Of a stretch of 64,000 nucleotides of DNA, positions 25,184-34,100 are shown piece after piece (the first letter of the stretch is position 1; each line of letters opens with the position of its first letter). A program made the position numbers and the translations under genes. The notes below the pieces were generated by a model. That model was not told the DNA's origin. It searched no databases and saw only the letters and a program-made list of their open reading frames with translations. Origin of the DNA: Saprospiraceae bacterium (GTDB lineage Bacteria > Bacteroidota > Bacteroidia > Chitinophagales > Saprospiraceae); contig JADKBO010000030.1 in NCBI GenBank assembly GCA_016715105.1, positions 1 to 64,000 on the forward strand, given 5' to 3'.

Positions 25184-26416
25184 ATGAAAGAATACGCCAC
25201 TGTTCTTTTGTTCGCCATACCTTTTTTCATTGTCCTTATCGCCATTGAATTCCTGATAGGTCGGGCGAAAGGAGTCCAAACCTACAGAGGTTTTGATACC
25301 ATTTCTAGTCTCAGCTCTGGAATGACCAACACCTTGAAAGAAGTATTGGGCTTATCCATTGTCATCATTTCTTATCGCTGGATATATGATCATGTGGCAC
25401 TTTATGAGGTGGAGGCAAAGTGGTGGATTTATGTGATTTGTTTTATTGGACTTGACTTTGCGGGTTATTGGGCCCATAGATTTGAACATGTCATCAATAT
25501 TTTTTGGAATAGGCATATAGTGCATCACAGCAGCGAAGAGTTTAACTTGGCTTGCGCACTGCGGCAACCGATCTCCAATGTGGTTGCATTGTTTACTTTT
25601 TTATTGTTACCTACAGCGCTCTTAGGTGTACCGCCAAAAGTGATCGCAGTGATTGCACCTCTGCACTTGTTTGCTCAATTTTGGTATCACACCCGGTTGA
25701 TCAACAAACTTGGATTTCTAGAACACATCATCGTTACACCATCACATCATCGTGTGCATCACGCAATCAATGATGTTTATTTGGATAAAAACTATGGTCA
25801 AATTTTCATTGTTTGGGACAAATGGTTTGGTACTTTTCAGGAAGAGCTGTCAGAAGTTACTCCAGTTTATGGCGTGAAAAGAGCTGTAAAAACCTGGAAT
25901 CCAATTTTGATCAATTATCAACATCTATGGCTTTTGATAAAAGATGCTTTCAGAACTCAACGATGGAAAGATAAACTGCAAATATGGTTTAAACCAACGG
26001 GTTGGAGACCTGAGGATGTCGCCAAAAAGTACCCAGTTGAAAGTATTGCTGATCCATTTAGCTATGAGAAGTTCCAAACTCCTTCTGGACCTGTTCTAAG
26101 TATTTGGGCATGGTTGCAGTTGACAATCAATTTGTTGCTGATGCTGCATATGATGTATATAATTGCAGACATTACCATCTACCAACTCTTTCAATATGGA
26201 TTATTTTTGTTTGTTTCTATTTATGGTTACACTGCTTTGATGGATCAAAGTAAGCAGGCAATTGTCGCCGAAATCATCAAAATGGGCATTGTTATTTCGA
26301 TCATTTATATGCAAGGTACTTGGTTTGGAATTGCTGCTTTTGTTATTATTTCATACACTTTAATAAGTGTTTTATCGAGTTGTTATTTTCTTTTGTTTCA
26401 GAAAAACCACATATAA
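25184..26416 (+). CDS. sterol desaturase / fatty acid hydroxylase family membrane enzyme
   Basis: 410 residues with several membrane helices at both ends. The histidine-box set of the family is present: HRFEH near 104, NRHIVHHS near 114-121, and THHRVHHAIND with the following NYGQIFIVWDKWFGTF. These bind a di-iron centre that hydroxylates or desaturates lipids. The layout, with a long C-terminal membrane part after the histidine boxes, resembles the alkylglycerol-monooxygenase-like branch. The exact lipid substrate is not visible. It stands alone, preceded by the repeat cluster. Confidence 0.88.
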   Translation: MKEYATVLLFAIPFFIVLIAIEFLIGRAKGVQTYRGFDTISSLSSGMTNTLKEVLGLSIVIISYRWIYDHVALYEVEAKWWIYVICFIGLDFAGYWAHRFEHVINIFWNRHIVHHSSEEFNLACALRQPISNVVALFTFLLLPTALLGVPPKVIAVIAPLHLFAQFWYHTRLINKLGFLEHIIVTPSHHRVHHAINDVYLDKNYGQIFIVWDKWFGTFQEELSEVTPVYGVKRAVKTWNPILINYQHLWLLIKDAFRTQRWKDKLQIWFKPTGWRPEDVAKKYPVESIADPFSYEKFQTPSGPVLSIWAWLQLTINLLLMLHMMYIIADITIYQLFQYGLFLFVSIYGYTALMDQSKQAIVAEIIKMGIVISIIYMQGTWFGIAAFVIISYTLISVLSSCYFLLFQKNHI

Positions 26417-26499
26417 ATTTTTACTAGAATAATGAATTTTAAATATATTTAAATTGAAAGGAAATTATTCTCTTATTTCTATTACAAATTTCGAAATTT

Positions 26500-26703
26500 A
26501 TGAGATCTATAACCATTGATATTATTAATGAAAACGCAATCAGGCTCTTAGAAGATCTTGAACTTATGCAACTTATTCATTTGCATAAGGATGATTTAAA
26601 AAAGTCAAAAAAAGTAAATTGGTCTAAAGAATACAAAGGTATGATGACAAAAGAATCTAAAACCAAAGTAGACAATCAGTTAAGAAACTTGCGCAATGGA
26701 TGA
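26500..26703 (+). CDS. small antitoxin-like protein of a broken VapBC-type pair
   Basis: 67 residues: a short strand (SITIDIINENAIRLLEDLE), a helix, and a lysine-rich C-terminal half (KKSKKVNWSKEYKGMM). This order resembles the small Bacteroidota antitoxins encoded before PIN-domain toxins (pattern memory). The stop overlaps the start of a toxin frame (ATGGATGA at 26696-26703), the usual translational coupling of such pairs. The toxin is mostly deleted, so the antitoxin is now an orphan. Confidence 0.55.
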   Translation: MRSITIDIINENAIRLLEDLELMQLIHLHKDDLKKSKKVNWSKEYKGMMTKESKTKVDNQLRNLRNG

Positions 26704-26874
26704 GATTTAATAATTTGCCGAAAACCTGAAATATATAATGTATTACTACCCGACGCAATAATAGCTGCTACGGCACTTACCTATAATTTGGTATTGATTT
26801 CGAGAAACACTTCGGATTTCAGTAAGATAACTGATATTGAAATTATTGATCCATTTATATTGGATCCATTATAA
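26696..26874 (+). pseudogene. PIN-domain toxin (VapC-type), mostly deleted
   Basis: The start MDEI at 26696 meets a stop after four codons. The C-terminus is still readable from about 26738: LLPDAIIAATALTYNLVLIS, then RNTSDFSKI, ending DPFILDPL at 26874. PDAIIAATA carries the conserved aspartate and the RNTxDF segment is typical of PIN toxins. About 75 of an expected 130 residues, with the first acidic cluster, are missing, so no nuclease can be made. Confidence 0.65.
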
Positions 26875-26879
26875 GATAA

Positions 26880-28160
26880 TTAACTAGTAATTCTAGTCAC
26901 CATGATCTTATCTACCCTTTGCCCATCCTTATCAATCACTTCCAATTGAAAATTATCCAAAATAACTTTTGCTCCAACGTCTGGTAATTCGTTGTGAATG
27001 TGCATGAATAGGCCTGCAACTGTGTTGTATGATCCATCAATTTCCTCATCTACATTGATGGAAAAGTATTTTATAAATTCCATTACAGGATATTGACCAT
27101 CTACCAACCAACTTTGTGGATCTCTTTGCACTATTTCGTATTCATCTTGGTCACTTTCCGTTACATCTCCAATGAGTGCATCTACTACATCGTCCATTGT
27201 TACAATGCCTGTGGTACTTCCATATTCATCCACAATGATACCGTAATGCATTCTTTGTTCCTTAAATAATTCCAAAACTTTATAAGCACTAGTCGTTTCA
27301 TTGAGGAATATCGGAGTTTTTAAATAGTTTTTAATTTGAAAGTCAACCTCTATTTGGGGAACAAATAAATCCTTCAATAAAACGATTCCAACCACTTTAT
27401 CCAAGTCATTGTTTTTGCAAACTGGATAGGCTGAGTGTTTTTCTTCATTGATTTTTGCTCGAATGTTTTCCCAAGAATCTTTGACATCAAAAAAAACAAT
27501 TTCGCTTCGGTGGGTAAAAAGTGAATTCACCTTTCGGTCACCGAATTCAAATACACGCTCAACGATGTTTTGCTCAATATCTGCAATTTCACCATCCTCA
27601 GCACTTTCCTTGATAATGGATTTAATTTCTTCTTCAGAAACTTTGCTTCCTCGTACTTTTTTGATGCCCAGAATATGCAACAACAAATCATTGGATTGAG
27701 TCAACAACCAGACAAAAGGCGATGTTATTTTTGAAAGTAGTCGCATGGGTTTTGCCAGAAATATTGCAATAGTCTCTGGGAAAGTCATACCCAATCTTTT
27801 TGGAAGTAACTCTCCAAGCAATATAGATAAATAGGTCACAAAGACCACAATGATTCCCACGGCCATATTGTCTGCATACGGTTTTAATACATCATATTGA
27901 TTGAGGAAACCCGCAACATCAGAAGTTAATTTTTCACCGCTGTATACACCCAGTAAAATGCCTATTAAGGTAATGCCTATCTGCACAGTTGAAAGAAACT
28001 TAGTGGGATTTTCTGATAATTCCAAAGCAGTTTTTGCCCCAGACATGCCTTTCTTAATCGCACTTTCCAATTTGAATTTACGAGAAGAAACCAATGACAT
28101 TTCTGCCATTGAAAAAATGCCATTGAGTAGGACCAAACCTATAATGATGAGTATTTCCAT
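26880..28160 (-). CDS. hemolysin/CorC family membrane protein (CNNM domain, two CBS, CorC_HlyC)
   Basis: 426 residues. CNNM (DUF21) membrane domain at 1-190 with three to four helices (LIIIGLVLLNGIFSMAEMSL, FLSTVQIGITLIGILLGVYSG). CBS pair follows at about 215-340 (LFTHRSEIVFFD, YGIIVDEYGSTTGIVTMDD). A C-terminal CorC/HlyC transporter-associated domain comes at about 345-425 (WLVDGQYPVMEF, YNTVAGLF). The family is linked to Mg2+/Co2+ efflux or resistance. It is a complete, monocistronic gene. The specific ion is not predictable. Confidence 0.9.
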   Translation of the reverse strand: MEILIIIGLVLLNGIFSMAEMSLVSSRKFKLESAIKKGMSGAKTALELSENPTKFLSTVQIGITLIGILLGVYSGEKLTSDVAGFLNQYDVLKPYADNMAVGIIVVFVTYLSILLGELLPKRLGMTFPETIAIFLAKPMRLLSKITSPFVWLLTQSNDLLLHILGIKKVRGSKVSEEEIKSIIKESAEDGEIADIEQNIVERVFEFGDRKVNSLFTHRSEIVFFDVKDSWENIRAKINEEKHSAYPVCKNNDLDKVVGIVLLKDLFVPQIEVDFQIKNYLKTPIFLNETTSAYKVLELFKEQRMHYGIIVDEYGSTTGIVTMDDVVDALIGDVTESDQDEYEIVQRDPQSWLVDGQYPVMEFIKYFSINVDEEIDGSYNTVAGLFMHIHNELPDVGAKVILDNFQLEVIDKDGQRVDKIMVTRITS

Positions 28161-28500
28161 ATGAAAATTGTAACGTTGTAAGTTTGCACGGATGATTTAA
28201 TCCAGTGTAAAGATAGTCGATTTTTGTTATCCCCTAAAGTTGCCAAAAAAATTAAAAAATGTATTAGACTAAGTATAAGTCTAAAAATCGCCTTGGTCAA
28301 ACCCATCAAATCAGAGGTTTCGCAAAAAGTAAGGTGAGCTAATTCAGGTCTGAACAACCAAAAGTTCGTCTCAATCTTTCAAAATCAACCATCATTAAAT
28401 TTAATATTAGGTAGCCAAGGATTTAACATCTACACCCTATTTAAAAATCAAATAAATCCATAACTTTATCCCATTCACCAACCTCAAAAAACAAAACGCT
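28161..28500. other. divergent intergenic region
   Basis: 340 bases between two divergent genes, AT-rich. An imperfect palindrome with AGACTAAGTATAAGTCT near 28266-28285 is the only visible structure. Promoters for both sides are expected, but no convincing TTG-N20-TAnnTTTG was found. Confidence 0.25.
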
Positions 28501-29613
28501 ATGCCTTGGTACAACGACCTCAGACCCACCTCCGATGACAATAAACAATCATTTGGTCAAACTTTTCCTTTTCTTGATAACACAGAGCGAGCTAAAATCA
28601 TTCGTAATTTATTGCGCTTGAGGAAAGACTTGGCATCCATCACTGCAAATAAAAATGCAGATCAAAATGTTCTGATAGCCACCTGGAATCTCAAAGAGTT
28701 TGGCCATATCACAAAAAGACTACCAGAGTCCTATTTTTACATCGCAGAGATTCTGAGTAAATTTGATTTAATTGCCATTCAAGAGATAAAAACTAGTCTT
28801 AAAGACCTCCAAATTCTCATGAGATTGCTGGGTGCCGATTGGAGTTACCTTGTCAATGACATCACCGGTGGATCCGCTGGTAATTCAGAAAGTTTTGCAT
28901 ACATATTCAACAATAAAAGAGTACAACCTACTGGACTTGCGGGTGAAATTGTGCTTTGGGATGAAATATCGCAAAATCTGACCATCAAACAATTGATGCG
29001 AACTCCATATATCACAGGTTTTAAAGCTGGATGGAAATCTTTTGCCATCATCAATATACATCTCAAGCCTAGCAATAACGCTCCCAATGTTGCGATCAGA
29101 AAAGAAGAAATTACTGCCTTGACCGATATTATAGAAATGAGGTTGAAAAACAAAACCATGTGGACAGAAAACCTTATGCTGATGGGCGATTTCAATTTAT
29201 ATCATGACAATACGGACATTATTGATGTAATAACGAGTAAAGGATTTTTGGAATTGGCACATCTCAAAGGTCAAGCAACTAATGTGAGTGGCACCGAGGC
29301 CTATGATAAAGTCTTCTATCTCAAAAATAAATATTTTGACTTGGTTTCTCCCACAGGTTTGAATACTGGTGGCATTTTCAAGTTTTTTGATTCTGTATTT
29401 CGCCTGGATGAAGATTGGGACGCATACAAAGATCAAATGTTGGCTCACAAGGAAGACCCTTCCACTTTAGTTACTGACGACGACTTCAAGAAATATTTCA
29501 AAAACCATTGGCGGGTCAGACAGATTTCTGATCATTTACCTGTTTGGCTATCCATGACTATTGATTCTTCAGATGAATTCCTGGAGGAGAAGCTGGTGGA
29601 GAATTTGGTCTAG
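28501..29613 (+). CDS. endonuclease/exonuclease/phosphatase (EEP) superfamily protein
   Basis: 370 residues, no signal peptide. EEP motifs in order: IATWNLKEFG (N near 62), LIAIQEIKTS (catalytic glutamate), LMGDFNLYHDN (D and N) and ISDHLPVWLSM (general-base histidine). All catalytic residues are present, so it should cut phosphodiester or phosphomonoester bonds with Mg2+. The N-terminus is a 50-residue extension before the first strand, and the last 100 residues contain an insertion (FFDSVFRLDEDWDAYKDQ). It could be a nuclease acting on nucleic acid. Substrate unknown. Confidence 0.85.
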   Translation: MPWYNDLRPTSDDNKQSFGQTFPFLDNTERAKIIRNLLRLRKDLASITANKNADQNVLIATWNLKEFGHITKRLPESYFYIAEILSKFDLIAIQEIKTSLKDLQILMRLLGADWSYLVNDITGGSAGNSESFAYIFNNKRVQPTGLAGEIVLWDEISQNLTIKQLMRTPYITGFKAGWKSFAIINIHLKPSNNAPNVAIRKEEITALTDIIEMRLKNKTMWTENLMLMGDFNLYHDNTDIIDVITSKGFLELAHLKGQATNVSGTEAYDKVFYLKNKYFDLVSPTGLNTGGIFKFFDSVFRLDEDWDAYKDQMLAHKEDPSTLVTDDDFKKYFKNHWRVRQISDHLPVWLSMTIDSSDEFLEEKLVENLV

Positions 29614-29615
29614 AG

Positions 29616-29660
29616 GTTTATTCGTTTATTCGTTTATTTTGCAATTATTTGTTTACTGCC
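29616..29660 (+). repeat. GTTTATTC tandem repeats flanking the Crp gene
   Basis: GTTTATTCGTTTATTCGTTTATT here and a related run of GTTTATTTGTTTATGC at about 30545-30580 bracket the Crp/Fnr gene. They are low-complexity tandem copies of eight bases, without a reading frame. Confidence 0.5.
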
Positions 29661-29860
29661 TTGGGCATTGGACAGATAAATTGTAATGGACAAAATGAAA
29701 CTAATAGATAGAATCTTGGTTATACGTAAAGGATGCCTTCAAATTTGTTTTATGGTAATTTTAAGCAGGCTTGAAAATCCGTCATCAATAAAATGTTAGA
29801 AGGCATAATATTTTACGCATCTTCGATTTAACTTTACAATTTTTCCGAATTTGATATAAA

Positions 29861-30526
29861 ATGACAAACGCAGATTTCAAACCCTTTGATTTACAATGCT
29901 ACACCAAACTCTACGAAAAATTTCAATACCTTTTTGAGGAAGAATTGATCAACGAAATATGTATGTATGGCAAATCATCCCGATTTCCTGCGGATCAAAT
30001 CATCATTGACATAGGAGATAAAATCAAACAAATGCCTTTGGTCATTACTGGTTCTGTGCGTATCATGACTGAGGATGAAGAAGGTAGAGAGTTGCTCTTA
30101 TATTATTTGGAATTGGGTGATACTTGTGCGATGACACTCAATTGTTGTTCAAGGTCAGCCAAGAGTAATATCCGAGCAGTAACGGAAGAGCCTTGTGAAA
30201 TGTTGATGGTTCCTATTGAATACATGGACGTTTGGATGGTAAAATACAAGTCTTGGAGAAATTTTGTTTTGGAAAGTTATAATACCAGGCTCAATGAAAT
30301 GTTGGAAGCCATTGATTCCTTAGCTTTCCACAATATGGAAGAAAGGATCGTCAAATATTTGAAAGATAGGGCCATGGTTTTGGGAGATGATACCCTCAAA
30401 ATCACCCATTACCAAATTGCCAGGGATCTCAATTCCTCTAGGGTAGTTATTTCTCGGATTATGAAAAAACTGGAGGATAATGGTCAGGTTACTCAGAGTA
30501 GGAATATGATCAAAGTGGTGATGTAG
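29861..30526 (+). CDS. Crp/Fnr family transcriptional regulator
   Basis: 221 residues. A cyclic-nucleotide-binding-like beta barrel covers about 20-130 (FPADQIIIDIGDKIKQMPL, VITGSVRIMTEDEEGRELLL). It includes a cysteine-rich stretch CAMTLNCCSRSAKS typical of one Bacteroidota subgroup. A winged helix-turn-helix follows at about 170-220 (LKITHYQIARDLNSSRVVIS, then RIMKKLEDNG). No FNR-type N-terminal cysteine set is seen, so an iron-sulfur oxygen sensor is unlikely, but the cysteines near 90-97 could be redox-active (inference). No neighbour gives an obvious target. Confidence 0.88.
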   Translation: MTNADFKPFDLQCYTKLYEKFQYLFEEELINEICMYGKSSRFPADQIIIDIGDKIKQMPLVITGSVRIMTEDEEGRELLLYYLELGDTCAMTLNCCSRSAKSNIRAVTEEPCEMLMVPIEYMDVWMVKYKSWRNFVLESYNTRLNEMLEAIDSLAFHNMEERIVKYLKDRAMVLGDDTLKITHYQIARDLNSSRVVISRIMKKLEDNGQVTQSRNMIKVVM

Positions 30527-30588
30527 GGAATTGGAGACTGTTTACTCGTTTATTTGTTTATGCGTTTATTTGTTTATGCTAATTAAAG

Positions 30589-30604
30589 GCGAAAAGCTTT
30601 TCGC
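30589..30604. terminator. palindromic stop between convergent genes
   Basis: The perfect 16-base palindrome GCGAAAAGCTTTTCGC lies between the rightward Crp gene and the leftward DUF2256 gene, followed by TTATTCT. It probably serves as a weak bidirectional terminator. Confidence 0.4.
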
Positions 30605-30621
30605 TTATTCTACTGGATATT

Positions 30622-30804
30622 TTACAATACCCGTTGTACCGACCCAAGGCCTTGCGTCTCTCCACCTTTACTGTTTCCTCGGCATTTGTCGCTACAATAT
30701 TTGACTTCCTGCCAATTCTTTTCCCATTTTTTCCGCCAGCTAAAAGGCCTTTTACATACTAAACACAACTTAGTAGGCAGATTTTCCTTTTTTACTTGTT
30801 TCAT
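30622..30804 (-). CDS. DUF2256 small zinc-ribbon-like protein
   Basis: 60 residues. Two Cys pairs (KLCLVCKRPFSWRKKW and VKYCSDKCRG) with the conserved tryptophans form the DUF2256 signature, a small metal-binding module. Function unknown. It lies 38 bases after the TIGR03643-like gene on the same strand. From memory, the two families often sit together near cryptochrome/photolyase genes; no such gene is visible here. Confidence 0.85.
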   Translation of the reverse strand: MKQVKKENLPTKLCLVCKRPFSWRKKWEKNWQEVKYCSDKCRGNSKGGETQGLGSVQRVL

Positions 30805-30842
30805 TTATATTCTGGAATTTGTAAAATGTCAAAAAGGCAAGG

Positions 30843-31142
30843 TCATTTTTTGATCGATCTCCTTTTACTTATTTTATTCTGACTGATGGTGCGCTGTAAA
30901 TTACATTGGAATTTGAGGATGCCATCCACTCTTTTGTGCAGATGTTTTTGACTTACCCCACTGTGTACACGTTTTCGCCAAAGTTCAAAACTAGATCTTT
31001 TTAGTTCTCGTCTCATGATGGCCACTACTTCGGATTCCTTTAATGAAAATTGGACTTCCAAAGCTTCGAAAGGTGTGCGATCTTCCCAAGCCATTTCAAT
31101 GATACGATCGATGTCTTTTTGTTCCAGTTTTTGCAAGCGCAT
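30843..31142 (-). CDS. TIGR03643-like small basic protein
   Basis: 99 residues from ATG 31142; a longer in-frame start at 31229 adds residues that are not family-like. It begins LEQKDIDRIIEMAWEDRTPF and continues to FSLKESEVVAIMRRELKRSS, then LWRKRVHSGVSQKHLHKR, as recalled for TIGR03643. It is a helix-turn-helix-like helical protein with a very basic tail. It is paired with DUF2256 downstream. The role is unknown; DNA or RNA binding is plausible from charge alone. Confidence 0.75.
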   Translation of the reverse strand: MRLQKLEQKDIDRIIEMAWEDRTPFEALEVQFSLKESEVVAIMRRELKRSSFELWRKRVHSGVSQKHLHKRVDGILKFQCNLQRTISQNKISKRRSIKK

Positions 31143-31420
31143 AAGATTTCGAATGGTGAAATCAATTAACAAGTAATTTTGGAAAACGTTTACGACTAAT
31201 TTATGAATAGTCAAATAGTGTTTAAACAACCGTTATTTAAAGCCAAAAACAACTACCATAGCTCGTTCATTTTATACCTAATTGTGTGATTAATTCTGAA
31301 AATCCCTCATAAAACCTGTCATAAAACCTTGACTTATAATCAATCGATGACAATTTGGCACCTCAATGCATCGTGGCACATGCTTTGCCACCTTGGCTGT
31401 GTAAATCAAACATTATACAA

Positions 31421-33289
31421 ATGGCAAAAGGACATATTTCTGTACAAGCGGAAAACATATTTCCGATAATTAAAAAGTTTTTATATTCTGACCAAGAAAT
31501 CTTTCTAAGAGAGTTGGTATCCAATGCCGTAGATGCAACAACCAAGGTGAAAACCCTCGCAGCGATAGGCGATTTAAAAGGTGAATTGGGTGACACCACC
31601 ATCAATATACACATCGATAAGGATGCCAAAACCTTGACCATTTCTGATAAAGGAATTGGAATGACTGAGCATGAAGTAGAAAAATACCTCAATCAGGTTG
31701 CATTTTCTTCTGCTGAAGAGTTTTTAGAAAAATACAAAAACCAAGCTTCTGCCATCATCGGCCATTTTGGTCTTGGATTTTATTCGGCTTTTATGGTGGC
31801 GGCAAAAGTTGAGGTGGTCACAAAATCATATCAAGAAGATGCACCTGCTGTAAGATGGATTTGTGATGGTAATCCTGAGTATGAAATTGAGCAAGCTGAG
31901 AAATCTGAAAGAGGTACCGATATCATCTTACACATTGCAGATGACAGCCATGATTACCTCGAAAATGAAAGAATTGAAGATTTACTAAATAAGTATTGCA
32001 AATTCCTTCCGGTAGAAATTCAATTTGGAACCAAAACTCACACAGAATACGAAGGTGAGGGCGAAGATCAAAAGGAGATTAAAACGGAAATCCCCAATAT
32101 CGTCAATAATCCTAATCCACTTTGGAAAAAAAGACCAGCTGATCTTACGGAAGAAGACTACAAAAGCTTTTACAAGGAACTCTATCCAATGAGCCAACCC
32201 CCACTCTTCTGGATCCACCTCAATATCGATTATCCGTTTAATCTTACCGGTGTATTGTATTTCCCTAAACTCAACAATACCCTTGAGATTCAAAGAAATA
32301 AAATACAACTCTATAGCAATCAAGTATTTGTAACGGATGAAGTAAAAGACATCGTTCCAGAGTTTCTTACACTCTTACACGGGGTCATTGATTCACCAGA
32401 CATTCCACTCAACGTATCACGATCGTACCTACAGGCTGATGCCAATGTGAAGAAAATCACTTCTTACATCACTAAAAAGGTCGCAGAAAAATTTGAGTCG
32501 ATGTTTAAAACAGACAGACCGACTTTTGAAGAAAGATGGAATGAAACGGGTGTTTTTGTAAAATATGGGATGATCAGTGATGAGAAATTCAGTGAAAAAG
32601 CTATGAATTTCGCATTGCTAAAAGATACAGATGGTAAAAAATATACCATCGAAGAATATAAAGCGCTGATCAAAGACACGCAAACTGACAAATACGATCG
32701 TCTGGTAAGCATATATACAACCCAGCCAAAAGATCAGTATACATATGTCCAGGCGGCCAAAAATCAAGGATACAATGTATTAGTTTTTGATACACCGATT
32801 GACAACCATTTCATGCAACATTTAGAGTACAAAGGTGAGAAACTAACTTTTGTACGGGTTGACTCTGAAACAGTAGACAATTTGGTGCAAAAAGATGAAA
32901 AGAAGGAATCTGTGCTTTCCGAAAAGGAACAAGAAACAGTAAAAGAAATCTTTACCAAATCCATCACCAATTTACAAGGTGGTAGCATTGAATTGAAGGC
33001 CTTGTCACCAGAAGACAATCCTGTTTTGATTACGAAACCAGAGTTTATGCGTAGAATGAAAGAAATGCAGATGATGCAAGGCATGGACTTGGGAGGCATG
33101 GGAGATATGCACAATGTGGTGGTGAATACCAATCACCCTTTGATTGCTCAAAAACTCGTGGGAATGGCAGATGATCAACAAAAAGATATGGTTGATTACT
33201 TACACAAACTGGCTTTGCTCAATCAAAATATGTTGAATGGTGAAGACCTTGCAAATTTCGTAAAAACGAGTTTGGACAGATTGAAATAG
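31421..33289 (+). CDS. htpG: molecular chaperone HtpG (Hsp90 family)
   Basis: 622 residues from ATG 31421 (a longer frame from 31355 is not family-like). The N-terminal GHKL ATPase has LVSNAVDATTK (N and D of the ATP site), ISDKGIGMT and IIGHFGLGFYSAFMVA. The middle domain contains LFWIHLNIDYPFNLTGVLYF, LPEF-type EFLTLLHGVIDSPDIPLNVS and the catalytic arginine segment NVSRSYLQ. The C-terminal dimer domain ends in TSLDRLK. It is intact and full length for Bacteroidota. It is probably monocistronic, ending in a clear terminator. A possible promoter TTG-N18-ACAATTTG is at 31329-31357. Confidence 0.97.
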   Translation: MAKGHISVQAENIFPIIKKFLYSDQEIFLRELVSNAVDATTKVKTLAAIGDLKGELGDTTINIHIDKDAKTLTISDKGIGMTEHEVEKYLNQVAFSSAEEFLEKYKNQASAIIGHFGLGFYSAFMVAAKVEVVTKSYQEDAPAVRWICDGNPEYEIEQAEKSERGTDIILHIADDSHDYLENERIEDLLNKYCKFLPVEIQFGTKTHTEYEGEGEDQKEIKTEIPNIVNNPNPLWKKRPADLTEEDYKSFYKELYPMSQPPLFWIHLNIDYPFNLTGVLYFPKLNNTLEIQRNKIQLYSNQVFVTDEVKDIVPEFLTLLHGVIDSPDIPLNVSRSYLQADANVKKITSYITKKVAEKFESMFKTDRPTFEERWNETGVFVKYGMISDEKFSEKAMNFALLKDTDGKKYTIEEYKALIKDTQTDKYDRLVSIYTTQPKDQYTYVQAAKNQGYNVLVFDTPIDNHFMQHLEYKGEKLTFVRVDSETVDNLVQKDEKKESVLSEKEQETVKEIFTKSITNLQGGSIELKALSPEDNPVLITKPEFMRRMKEMQMMQGMDLGGMGDMHNVVVNTNHPLIAQKLVGMADDQQKDMVDYLHKLALLNQNMLNGEDLANFVKTSLDRLK

Positions 33290-33309
33290 TTCGATTATAG
33301 AATTCATAA

Positions 33310-33341
33310 AAAAAGGCTTGCAGATTTTGCAGGCCTTTTTT
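33310..33341 (+). terminator. rho-independent terminator of htpG
   Basis: Arms AAAAAGGCTTGCA / TGCAGGCCTTTTT (13 base pairs with one wobble pair) enclose a 5-base loop GATTT, followed by T. It begins 21 bases after the htpG stop. Confidence 0.85.
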
Positions 33342-33359
33342 ATTGATATCCATTGGGGA

Positions 33360-33470
33360 TGAGAAAAATGTGAATGGTGAATAGAGTGAATGGTAAATGG
33401 TAAATAGTGAATGGTGTAAGATGTGAAATGTAAAATGTGAAATGTGAGATGTTGAGCCTTGGCACGCCTT
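33360..33470. repeat. low-complexity GTGAATGGT/GTGAAATGT repeats
   Basis: Tandem, imperfect copies of GTGAATGGTGAAT, GTAAATGGTAAAT and GTGAAATGTAAAAT. A related stretch is at about 4288-4345. It has no coding content and probably arises by slippage. Confidence 0.5.
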
Positions 33471-33525
33471 GGTTTCACAGTATAAATATTGATTGCAACC
33501 ACCTTCTGGTAAAGGCCTGCAAGAC

Positions 33526-33843
33526 TCAGGCTACATCGTGTTTTCTCCAGTAAAGAAAAATAACTGCAATGCAAGTCAAAATGCTAAATATTTCAAAAGC
33601 ATGACGCATGTTTGATTCAAAATCAAAATAATGGGTTGAGAAAATACCAGCTATGAATAAGAACCTCAACTTTACTTCTTTACCTTGAGATTTTAAATAA
33701 TTATCAAATAAAATCAAATACAAGGTGGAAATCCAGCCAAAAGCAAGGAAGAGCAAACTTGGTTCATCCATGATTAATAATGGAATGAATAAAATTCCTA
33801 TGATAATTAAAAATAAATAGTTTAGCCGTTTTTCCCGTTTCAT
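33526..33843 (-). CDS. small membrane protein, unknown
   Basis: 105 residues. A basic start (MKREKRLNY) is followed by four hydrophobic segments (about 9-26, 28-46, 58-70, 82-98) with charged loops (NYLKSQGKEVK, SNMRHAF). No family recognised. It lies alone, convergent with htpG. The regular alternation of charge and hydrophobic helices supports a real protein. Confidence 0.5.
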   Translation of the reverse strand: MKREKRLNYLFLIIIGILFIPLLIMDEPSLLFLAFGWISTLYLILFDNYLKSQGKEVKLRFLFIAGIFSTHYFDFESNMRHAFEIFSILTCIAVIFLYWRKHDVA

Positions 33844-34069
33844 AGCTCTAAATAAATAACCAAATATACCTATTAAATTTTAAATAGTGGAGATAAATTT
33901 TATGCAGCCATTTTATAACTTCTCTGTATTTTCTTTTGAAATGCACAGCGTTGACCAATTAGGTTTTAAAAAATTGGATTGAGGGTACATTTCATTAAAA
34001 AAAGGATGCATTTAACGCTTTCTTGACACAACTTCTTTAGAAGGCATACGTCTTCAATCTCATGTATAT

Positions 34070-34077
34070 TATATTTG
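34070..34077 (+). promoter_or_regulatory. candidate -7 box (TATATTTG) before the peptidyl-prolyl isomerase gene
   Basis: It fits TAnnTTTG and ends 23 bases before the ATG at 34101. No well-spaced -33 TTG is present. Confidence 0.3.
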
Positions 34078-34100
34078 CACAAAATTTGAAATATCACAAA

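Noticed and set aside
31329..31357. htpG promoter TTG-N18-ACAATTTG
   Set aside because: The -7 box has ACAATTTG rather than TAnnTTTG and the spacing is short, so it is mentioned in the htpG entry but not listed as a promoter.
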